This document shows positions 16,349 to 22,904 of a stretch of DNA of 39,912 bases, in pieces. Position 1 is the first letter of the stretch. Each line of letters opens with the position of its first letter. This DNA is from an uncultured Lachnoclostridium sp. (GTDB taxonomy: Bacteria > Bacillota > Clostridia > Lachnospirales > Lachnospiraceae), in contig CAMKRZ010000027.1 in NCBI GenBank assembly GCA_946415315.1, positions 1-39,912 of the forward strand. The letters are read 5' to 3'. The notes beneath the pieces are model-generated. The model worked only from the letters and a program-made list of their open reading frames with translations, made no database searches and was not told where the DNA came from. The position numbers and the translations under genes are program-made.

Positions 16349-16379
16349 AAAAGCATTCTGCGATTTGCAGGGTGCTTTT
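16349..16379. terminator. Strong bidirectional terminator-like hairpin in the island left end
   Basis: A 13-bp stem (two G-T pairs) runs from AAAAGCATTCTGC to GCAGGGTGCTTTT with loop GATTT. A-run and T-run flanks allow termination on either strand. No intact gene adjoins it, so it may insulate the island or belong to a lost gene. Confidence 0.65.
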
Positions 16380-16401
16380 AATGTTTCGCAATACTGACAG
16401 G

Positions 16402-16425
16402 ATGTCGGTTTGAATGTCGGTTTGA
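16402..16425 (+). repeat. Perfect 12-bp tandem duplication
   Basis: ATGTCGGTTTGA occurs twice in a row without a gap, in the gene-free left end of the island. Confidence 0.9.
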
Positions 16426-16602
16426 ATAAAACAGAAAAGAGCGGTTTTAAGATTATTGATTGAAAAGAAAGATATAGGATTGAAGAAATGGTAGCTTTTG
16501 GGTATAGAAACTTTGAAGAAACGGAACCTTTATTGGCTGGTACATTCTTCCGACCGAAATGATGAATCCGATGATTCCCACACTGCACATAACATTTGCG
16601 TA

Positions 16603-16626
16603 GGTGCAGAATATGGTGCAGAATAT
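16603..16626 (+). repeat. Perfect 12-bp tandem duplication
   Basis: GGTGCAGAATAT occurs twice in a row without a gap, 12 bases before the AbiE operator-like inverted repeat. Apart from the listed repeats, hairpins and promoter, I see nothing further in 16194-16751. Confidence 0.9.
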
Positions 16627-16637
16627 CAGTTATGATG

Positions 16638-16701
16638 TATATCTCGGCAAAAATGTTAAAATTACCGATATTTGCATTGACAATTTCACCGTCGAGATAT
16701 A
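16638..16701. promoter_or_regulatory. Inverted repeat, candidate AbiEi operator
   Basis: TATATCTCGGC (16638-16648) and GTCGAGATATA (16691-16701) form an 11-bp inverted repeat with one G-T mismatch. The right arm overlaps the spacer and first bases of the -10 box of the AbiEi promoter. Studied AbiEi proteins repress their own operon by binding inverted repeats at the promoter. Confidence 0.55.
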
Positions 16702-16705
16702 TATT
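16677..16705 (+). promoter_or_regulatory. Promoter of the abiE operon
   Basis: Consensus -35 TTGACA and -10 TATATT are separated by 17 bases, 46 bases before the first codon of the AbiEi gene. Confidence 0.75.
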
Positions 16706-16751
16706 TAAGTAAATATAGGTCAAAAATCACAATTTACCGAGGATTACATCA

Positions 16752-17294
16752 ATGATTTTGTCATATAGCGAAGCAGTAAATAGGTTTGGAAGCGAATACA
16801 AGCTTGGCCGTGCGGTGTCGGATAAAAAAATATATAAACAGGAAGAAGGAGTATATTCTACAGAAAGATATGTGCCTGAACTGGGAGTGATCATGAAAAA
16901 ATACCCAAAGGCTGTTTTGGCGGGCGAGTATGCATTTTATTGCCACGGATTAACAAATGTTATCCCGGAAAAATATGATCTGGCAACTCCATCCAAATCT
17001 GCAAAGATGGCGGATGCAAGAGTGCGACAGATATATGTTAAAGATGATGTATTCCCGCTGGGAATAGAAGAAAAGGATATTGACGGAGTAATGGTCCGTA
17101 TTTATGACAAGGAACGTATGCTTATAGAGTTACTACGAAATAAAAACACAATGCCCTACGATCTTTACAAGGAGATCATCGTCAGATATCGGGAGATGAT
17201 CATGAATCTGGAGATTTGGCGTATACAGGAATATGCTGCTGCTTTCCCGAAGAGCAAGATGATTTCAAAAGCGTTGGATGAGGAGGTAATGTAA
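16752..17294 (+). CDS. AbiEi-like type IV antitoxin / transcriptional repressor
   Basis: This 180-residue protein resembles AbiEi antitoxins. It has an N-terminal winged-helix region (about 1-60), then LAGEYAFYCHGLTNVIPEKYDLATPSKS-type sequence and the C-terminal VRIYDKERMLIELLR segment conserved in the family. In AbiE systems this protein opposes the AbiEii nucleotidyltransferase without direct contact and represses the operon. The stop overlaps the start region of the toxin gene (GTG follows TAA directly), giving the usual coupled order. The toxin gene behind it is broken, so this is an orphan antitoxin. It lies in the AT-rich island. Confidence 0.82.
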   Translation: MILSYSEAVNRFGSEYKLGRAVSDKKIYKQEEGVYSTERYVPELGVIMKKYPKAVLAGEYAFYCHGLTNVIPEKYDLATPSKSAKMADARVRQIYVKDDVFPLGIEEKDIDGVMVRIYDKERMLIELLRNKNTMPYDLYKEIIVRYREMIMNLEIWRIQEYAAAFPKSKMISKALDEEVM

Positions 17295-17652
17295 GTGAAT
17301 TTACATGAAATGATGGATAGTTATGCGGAGGAAGGTCTTACAAGGGCTTTGGCCGCATCTCGAGTATGCCAGGATATAGTTTTGAAAGCATTATCGGAAG
17401 GGCCACTCAGCCATAATGTTACGATTAAAGGTGGCGTTGTAATGCGTAGCCTTACAAATAATAACCGCAGGGCAAGGAATGTACGAATCTTCAACGAAGG
17501 ATATTGTCAGAAGGCGGAGGAATACGTTTAATGATGAGCAGTATCTGAAGCGTGTCTCTGAATCCAGGCAGAGGTGGCTTGATAATGATATTCATGAGAT
17601 TGTATCCGGTATTCTCGCTTTTGTTGAAGGATTATGTTGCCTTAAAGAATAA
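17295..17652 (+). pseudogene. AbiEii toxin gene with internal deletion and frameshift
   Basis: The frame opens with GTG right after the antitoxin stop and reads MNLHEMMDSYAEEGLTRALA through VTIKGGVVMRSLTNN, the usual N-terminus and GG(x)xxR nucleotidyltransferase entry of AbiEii. It then leaves frame and stops at 17531. In another frame, STKDIV and TFNDEQYLKRVSESRQRWL through FVEGL (to 17652) match the expected C-terminus. About 190 residues, including the metal-binding aspartates, are missing between the two parts. The toxin should be inactive. Confidence 0.78.
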
Positions 17653-17687
17653 TACGGACAAGGATGATTTTATGAGGGCAGAGTAGA

Positions 17688-20060
17688 ATGGGAAACTATA
17701 TAAAGGCATATGGAGTTAAGAAACATAACCTTAAAAACATCAATATTTGCATACCTAAAGGAAAACTAACGGCGATTACCGGAGTTTCCGGAAGCGGAAA
17801 ATCCAGCTTCGCATTTGATGTTTTATATGAAGAAGGAAAGAGAAAATATTTATCCATAACCGAATCCCAGTTTTCGCTGGAGACAAGCAATGATTTTGAA
17901 CGCATCGAAGGTTTGTCTCCGACAATCGGAGTGGAACAACGGATAATCAGGCAAAGCAATCCCTTAAGTACGGTCGGAACGAAAACAAGATTAACAAATG
18001 CTTTGGCTTCTTTGTTTTCGGTAAGCGGAGTTACCGATCCTGAATATGATGACGGGAAACCATTGTCCGTAGATATGTTTCAGAAGAATTCACCGAATGG
18101 TATGTGCCTGCATTGTTTGGGTACAGGTGTAAAAAAGGTATTTGATGAGGAAAAAATATTTGCAGACAGTAATGCAAAGTTAAACACGTTATTATTCGGC
18201 TTTTTGGACAGAGGCAAGGTGCAGAAAAAGTACAGGGCGTTCCTGGAACAAAATGGACTGTTTCCTTCGCAAACACTCGGTGAGTTAACAGATGAGCAAT
18301 TGAAAAAATTAAAGTACGGTGATCGGAAAGACAGTTTTCCGGGCATCATGCCTTTGATCATGAATGCTTCAAAATTCAATTTAATAAGCGGGCGTCAAAT
18401 AGAGATTATAACGGGAGAATACGGGAAAAAGATAATATGTCAGCGTTGTAATGGCGTTGGATTAAATCAGATCGCGTCACATACCAGATTGCAGGGCCGG
18501 ACATTTGCTGAAGTGAGCAATATGTCTCTGCATGAGTTGGACAAATTTTTATTAAGCGTAGAAGATGATAAAAACAAAAAGATCATAAATGCGATCAGAC
18601 TGAGAATTCAATATCTGCTTATGCTGGGACTTGGTCATCTGTCAATGTCAAGATCGATCCCGACTTTATCGGGAGGAGAGCTGCAGAGACTTTGTATCAG
18701 CGCATTCATTATGTCTGATTTTGATTCATTGACATTTATATTTGATGAACCGTCAACAGGACTGCATGAGAGAGAGAAGGAAAAACTCATTGAGGTTTTG
18801 AAAAATATTGTGTCTGCAGGAAATACAGTTATTGTGGTAGAGCATGATCAAAGTATCATTTCGATTGCGGATTATATCGTTGAGATCGGACCGGGAGCCG
18901 GAACCGAGGGCGGCGAATTGATCTTTCAGGGCGAATATAAGGATTTTTTAAACTGTGAAAATTCAGTTGTAGCTAAATATCTGAAGGATAGAAAGCATTT
19001 TATTGAAAATTATAAGCATCAAACAAAAAATGCCCCTGTTTTACATTACGATAAGAGACTTCGCATAAGTGGCGCAAAAATTCATAACTTAAAAACCGTG
19101 TCATTGTCGATTCCGTTATATAAACTGGTAGGAGTTGCGGGTGTTTCAGGCAGCGGAAAATCAAGTTTGATAGCGCATACACTCGTTCCGAAATTAAAAA
19201 TGCTGATTCGAAACCGTGTCATACAGAATGAGGATGAAGATATTTATGACTATCCAAGAGAACTTGATGATGTGGAGATTCATGGAACGGAATCAATAAA
19301 TAAGTGTTATGTGATCAACCAACAGCCGATCGGACGAGTGAAAACATCGAGTATTGCCACATATACCGGTGTTTTTGATGTTATTCGAAAATTATTTTCG
19401 CAGACACCGGACGCAGAAGATTTGGGCTTTGATATGAGCTTTTTCAGTTTAAATGCTCAAGGAGCTTGCCCGACATGCAAAGGACAGGGATTCCTGGTTT
19501 ATAATGTCGGGTTTGGTGATATTAATATGATCTGTGATAGCTGCCATGGAACCGGATACATAGATGATGTGCTTGATGTTAAGTACCATAATAAAAATAT
19601 TGCCGAAGTGCTTGAGATGACCGTAAAGGAAGCATGCGGATTTTTCAAAGACGTTCCCCCAATATATCAAATTTTATGTTTACTTGATAAAGTGGGCATG
19701 GGATATATCAAATTGGGGCAAAAGACTACCACGATATCCGGAGGAGAGGCCCAAAGAATTAAATTAGCAAAAGAATTGGGAAAAGGCAGAAATAAAGATA
19801 ATATCTATATATTGGATGAACCTACTGTCGGTTTATCACCGAAAGACTCAGAACATCTTGTTTACTTGCTCCGAGAAATCTGTAATGCCGGTAATACGGT
19901 TATTGTTACGGAGCATGATATCGATGTTTTATCCTGCTGTGATTATCTTTTTGAGTTGGGACCCAAAGGCGGAGATGAAGGCGGTTATTTGATCGCGGAA
20001 GGGACTCCGGAATCATTAAAAGAGAATTCAGATTCTGTTATTGGCGGCTATTTAAAGTAA
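17688..20060 (+). CDS. UvrA-like ATPase lacking the UvrB-binding region
   Basis: This 790-residue protein is built like UvrA but shorter (UvrA is about 940). It has two ABC ATPase units with Walker A GVSGSGKSS at 32-40 and about 484, signature motifs LSGGELQRL near 327 and ISGGEAQRI near 682, and Walker B FIFDEP and YILDEP. The C-terminal zinc module is intact (Cys594, 597, 616, 619), and Cys140/143 and Cys251/254 lie in the first half. Sequence between the first Walker A and Cys140 is too short for the UvrB-binding domain. Such paralogues are not standard repair enzymes; some accompany antibiotic resistance or production. AT-rich codon use marks it as island cargo, 13 bases before the hydrolase gene. 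Confidence 0.85.
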   Translation: MGNYIKAYGVKKHNLKNINICIPKGKLTAITGVSGSGKSSFAFDVLYEEGKRKYLSITESQFSLETSNDFERIEGLSPTIGVEQRIIRQSNPLSTVGTKTRLTNALASLFSVSGVTDPEYDDGKPLSVDMFQKNSPNGMCLHCLGTGVKKVFDEEKIFADSNAKLNTLLFGFLDRGKVQKKYRAFLEQNGLFPSQTLGELTDEQLKKLKYGDRKDSFPGIMPLIMNASKFNLISGRQIEIITGEYGKKIICQRCNGVGLNQIASHTRLQGRTFAEVSNMSLHELDKFLLSVEDDKNKKIINAIRLRIQYLLMLGLGHLSMSRSIPTLSGGELQRLCISAFIMSDFDSLTFIFDEPSTGLHEREKEKLIEVLKNIVSAGNTVIVVEHDQSIISIADYIVEIGPGAGTEGGELIFQGEYKDFLNCENSVVAKYLKDRKHFIENYKHQTKNAPVLHYDKRLRISGAKIHNLKTVSLSIPLYKLVGVAGVSGSGKSSLIAHTLVPKLKMLIRNRVIQNEDEDIYDYPRELDDVEIHGTESINKCYVINQQPIGRVKTSSIATYTGVFDVIRKLFSQTPDAEDLGFDMSFFSLNAQGACPTCKGQGFLVYNVGFGDINMICDSCHGTGYIDDVLDVKYHNKNIAEVLEMTVKEACGFFKDVPPIYQILCLLDKVGMGYIKLGQKTTTISGGEAQRIKLAKELGKGRNKDNIYILDEPTVGLSPKDSEHLVYLLREICNAGNTVIVTEHDIDVLSCCDYLFELGPKGGDEGGYLIAEGTPESLKENSDSVIGGYLK

Positions 20061-20073
20061 AAATGGGGTACAG

Positions 20074-21045
20074 GTGGATATGTTTGAACTGTCAGAAGAC
20101 GGATTGTCGGAAAACGGAATAGATGAGAATGTTATTAATTCAATTGATGATTTTATCAGAGCCAACAGATATCGATTGATGAGAAGTGTTCTTATCATAA
20201 AAGGTCAGAAGATAGTGTATGAATGGTACGGTGAAAAATGTAACAGAGCAACAAAACATGCATTACATTCGATAGAAAAAAACGTTGTAGCGACGGCAAC
20301 AGGAGTATGCCTGAAAAATGGTCTGATCGAAAGCCTCGATATACCGGTAACTCAGATATTGCCCGAGTATTTTAATGATGAGGCAAATGTATTTCATAAA
20401 TTGATCACGTTAAAGACATTACTGACAATGACATCCGGGTTTTATTGGAGAAACGGACCTCACTTGAATGACCCGATGCGTGAGCAGTTAAAACGTTCAA
20501 AAGATTGGCTGCAGGCAATTTCGGACTGCAATATTGTGAATACACCGAATACAGACTTCAAATATAAGGTGACAGATATTTATCTGATGAATGCCTGTAT
20601 TGAAAGATTAACCGGGAAAACGGTATACGACATATTAAATGAATTCATGTTTCCCTATGTCGGAATTGACTGTGACCCTTTTATTCTGACGCCGACCAGT
20701 ACTGTTTATCATGACTTAACACAGGTAAAAGGCTGCATCGAGTTATCCGCGATCGATCTTGCGAAGTTTGGCCTACTTTATTTGAATCATGGAAAGTTAA
20801 ACAACAGGCAGATCATTACGGCTGAATATATTGATGAGGCTACAACCGCACATATTGAAAATTATGGCTATTATTGGTGGATCAATGAGGACGGCAGCGG
20901 ATACAGGGGACTGGGTCGTGGTGGTCAGGAACTGCATGTTTATCCCGGGCATGATATGGTTGTTGTGTTGCAGGCACAGGATTCACCGAGATCGAAATTT
21001 TATACTCCGATCATTACAGATAAAATTTTAAAAGCTTTGAAATAA
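20074..21045 (+). CDS. Serine hydrolase of the class C beta-lactamase fold
   Basis: This protein of about 323 residues has SxxK as HSIEK (Ser66, Lys69), LLTMTSGFYW, and a late GGQELHVYPGHDM in the place of the third motif. The second motif, normally YxN, reads YKV in FKYKVTDIYLMN, so its Asn is absent. No signal peptide is seen. Such enzymes act as esterases, amidases or D-amino-acid peptidases; the altered motif makes the activity uncertain. It starts 13 bases after the UvrA-like gene, so the two form one operon. GTG at 20074 and ATG at 20080 are both possible starts. AT-rich like its partner. Confidence 0.82.
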   Translation: MDMFELSEDGLSENGIDENVINSIDDFIRANRYRLMRSVLIIKGQKIVYEWYGEKCNRATKHALHSIEKNVVATATGVCLKNGLIESLDIPVTQILPEYFNDEANVFHKLITLKTLLTMTSGFYWRNGPHLNDPMREQLKRSKDWLQAISDCNIVNTPNTDFKYKVTDIYLMNACIERLTGKTVYDILNEFMFPYVGIDCDPFILTPTSTVYHDLTQVKGCIELSAIDLAKFGLLYLNHGKLNNRQIITAEYIDEATTAHIENYGYYWWINEDGSGYRGLGRGGQELHVYPGHDMVVVLQAQDSPRSKFYTPIITDKILKALK

Positions 21046-21068
21046 TATAAGACACGGAGGTTTACCTT

Positions 21069-21572
21069 GTGATAAAAATATTGTTTGTGTGTCACGGCAA
21101 TATCTGCAGAAGCGTTGCCGCTGAGATGGTTTTGCGTCAAATGATTGACGAGGCGTGGCCGGGGAGCTTGCCGGAGATCTCCGTGGAGTCGTCGGCGGCG
21201 ACGCGCGAGGAGATTGGAAATGATATTTATCCGCCGATGAAGAGGGCACTGCAGGCGCGCGGGTATGTGTGCCATCACCATGCGGCATGGCAGACGACGC
21301 GGGCGGACTACGACCGGTTTGATTACATCATCGGCATGGACTCGGAAAATCTGTACGACATGCGTAGAATATACGGTGGAGACGCTTCCGGGAAGATTTC
21401 GCTGCTTCGCGCATGGGCGGGTCAGCCCGGCAGGGAGATCGACGATCCGTGGTATACGCGGAACTTCGAGGGAGTGCTGTCGCAGATCGAAGAAGGCTGC
21501 AGAGGATTGCTGTCGGCTCTGGCGCAGCGCGCCTTTTCGGAAAATGTTGACAAACACGGAAAGATGCAATAG
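21069..21572 (+). CDS. Low-molecular-weight protein-tyrosine phosphatase (island right edge)
   Basis: This 167-residue protein has the phosphatase P-loop CHGNICRS at residues 8-15 (CX5R with Cys8 and Arg14) and the general acid in DDPW at 125-128. It should hydrolyse phosphotyrosine or related phosphoesters in the cytoplasm. It starts with GTG, with CGGAGG eight bases upstream. Its first ten codons are AT-rich and nearly repeat the fragment at 16155, while the rest is GC-rich like the chromosome. This supports a hybrid gene whose 5' end came with the island. Its stop codon TAG forms part of the pheST -10 box. Confidence 0.9.
   Translation: MIKILFVCHGNICRSVAAEMVLRQMIDEAWPGSLPEISVESSAATREEIGNDIYPPMKRALQARGYVCHHHAAWQTTRADYDRFDYIIGMDSENLYDMRRIYGGDASGKISLLRAWAGQPGREIDDPWYTRNFEGVLSQIEEGCRGLLSALAQRAFSENVDKHGKMQ
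21090..21099 (+). repeat. Right copy of the putative attachment core
   Basis: TGTCACGGCA, identical to 16176-16185, lying over the Cys-His-Gly codons of the phosphatase P-loop. Confidence 0.6.
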
Positions 21573-21575
21573 AAT
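21547..21575 (+). promoter_or_regulatory. Promoter of the T-box-controlled pheST operon
   Basis: TTGACA and TAGAAT are separated by 17 bases. The -35 lies inside the phosphatase gene and the TAG of the -10 is that gene's stop codon. Confidence 0.75.
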
Positions 21576-21581
21576 ATGCGA

Positions 21582-21837
21582 TGTTAGGCGTTGAACGTAC
21601 ATCAGTACGGAAGAGGCAGTGAGACAGAGACGAGGTGTCAGCGGCTGGAAGCACTTCGCACGATCCTTTCGGAACCTTCGGTGCGGGAGCCTTCCGACGA
21701 AAAGCGTGAGCGGTAAGTCGGATGTTCGTGTAGCAAACATTTTACACGCAGAGTGCGGAAACAACAGGTTTCCGAAATAGGGTGGTACCGCGGTATATTA
21801 TCGTCCCTTGCGATATGCGAGGGGCGATTTAGTTTTG
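21582..21837 (+). promoter_or_regulatory. T-box leader (tRNA-Phe responsive) upstream of pheS
   Basis: The T-box sequence AGGGTGGTACCGCG (21779-21792) precedes a terminator (CGTCCCTTGC at 21802-21811 with GCGAGGGGCG at 21817-21826, then TTTAGTTTT). Uncharged tRNA pairing with the T-box bulge stabilises an antiterminator that excludes this stem. The upstream part (21590-21760) has the size and purine-rich internal motifs of Stem I. Several TTC triplets could be the Phe specifier (around 21668, 21677 and 21692); I could not fix which. Phe specificity is inferred from the downstream genes. Confidence 0.9.
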
Positions 21838-21854
21838 TTCGGAAAGGAGTCACT

Positions 21855-22892
21855 ATGAAAGAGAAAATCGAGAGCATTTTGTCGGAAGCGAAAGAGCGAA
21901 TTGCGCTGGCATCCGATGAAAATGAGCTGCAGAAAGTGAGAAGTGAGATCGTTGGCAAGCAGGGTACGCTTACGATGCTTCTGAAGGAGCTTCCGAAGGT
22001 GGATGCATCCGAGAGACCGGAGATGGGCAAGCTGTTGAATCTTGCGAAAAATGAAGTCACCGAGATGATCGATTCGAAGCGTACGGATCTGAAACTGAAG
22101 GCGTCCGAGGTCTCGCCGGATTTCGACTGCTCGGTTCCCGGTGTGATGCCGCAAAACGGAGGACTTCATCCGATCACGCAGATGTGCTATGACCTTAACG
22201 ATGCGTTCCGCTCGATGGGGTTCGAGGTGTTCCAGGAGGATGACATCACGAGCGAGATGTACGCGTTTGACAAGCTGAATTTTCCGCAGAATCATCCTGC
22301 AAGAGAGAGTATGGACACGTATTGGCTCGAAGGCCACGACAACGGTCCGACGAACGAGAAGTTGTGCCTTCGTCCGCACCTGACGGGCGGCAGCGTTCGC
22401 TATATGCAGACGCACAAGCCTCCGTACCGTTTTGTGTATCCGGGACGTGTGTACCGCAACGAGACGACGGACGCGCATCATGAGCGCGCGTTCTTCCAGT
22501 ACGAGGCGTTGATCGTCGACAAGGATATCACATTCACTTCGGGCAAGGTTCTGATCAAGAGTATTTTGAGCAAGGTGTTCGGCACGGACGTTCCGGTGCG
22601 TATGCGCTCCGGCTTCTTCCCGTTCGTTGAGCCCGGTTTTGAGATCGATATGCAGTGCCAGGTGTGCGGCGGCAAGGGCTGCAGCGTGTGCAAACATGTC
22701 GGTTGGATTGAAGTTATGCCCGGCGGTTCGCCGCATCCGAACGTGCTTCGCGCGGCGGGTCTTGACCCGGATGAGTACACGGGCTTCTATGTCAACATCG
22801 GTTTGGACCGCCTGGTCATGATGCGCTACGGCGTGGACGACGTTCGTCTGTTCCACAGCGGTGACCTGCGCTTCCTGAGCCAGTTCCGATAG
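21855..22892 (+). CDS. pheS: Phenylalanine--tRNA ligase alpha subunit
   Basis: This 345-residue protein is the catalytic subunit that charges tRNA-Phe, acting as an alpha2beta2 tetramer with PheT. It has an N-terminal coiled coil (about 1-90), class II motif 2 around FVYPGRVYRNETTDAHH, and motif 3 GLDRLVMMRYGVDDVR at the C-terminus. A CQVCGGKGCSVC cluster, seen in many Firmicute PheS proteins, lies near residue 270. AAGGAGT precedes the ATG. It is transcribed through the T-box and lies 12 bases before pheT. Confidence 0.97.
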   Translation: MKEKIESILSEAKERIALASDENELQKVRSEIVGKQGTLTMLLKELPKVDASERPEMGKLLNLAKNEVTEMIDSKRTDLKLKASEVSPDFDCSVPGVMPQNGGLHPITQMCYDLNDAFRSMGFEVFQEDDITSEMYAFDKLNFPQNHPARESMDTYWLEGHDNGPTNEKLCLRPHLTGGSVRYMQTHKPPYRFVYPGRVYRNETTDAHHERAFFQYEALIVDKDITFTSGKVLIKSILSKVFGTDVPVRMRSGFFPFVEPGFEIDMQCQVCGGKGCSVCKHVGWIEVMPGGSPHPNVLRAAGLDPDEYTGFYVNIGLDRLVMMRYGVDDVRLFHSGDLRFLSQFR

Positions 22893-22904
22893 GAGGTAGA
22901 ATAC

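Larger units (their letters stand above)
16176..21099. mobile_element. Integrase-less genomic island in the 5' end of a tyrosine phosphatase gene
   Basis: About 4.9 kb of AT-rich sequence lies between two copies of a phosphatase gene start. It holds a 0.57-kb non-coding left end with three perfect tandem duplications, AbiEi, a deleted AbiEii, a UvrA-like ATPase and a serine hydrolase. No integrase, transposase or tRNA gene is found. The layout fits an integrated element that restored the target gene with its own 5' sequence and has since lost its recombinase, or is moved by one encoded elsewhere. Confidence 0.6.

Noticed and set aside
16343-16723. 126-codon minus-strand frame in the island's left end
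   Set aside because: No ribosome binding site or known domain. It runs through two of the 12-bp duplications and the strong hairpin, so it looks like chance opening in AT-rich DNA.
17688-20060. Annotation as housekeeping uvrA
   Set aside because: The protein is about 150 residues short, lacks room for the UvrB-binding domain and sits in an AT-rich island without uvrB nearby.
21798-22856. Minus-strand frame antisense to pheS
   Set aside because: pheS has all class II motifs and a T-box leader; the antisense product is Arg/His/Leu-rich without recognisable domains.
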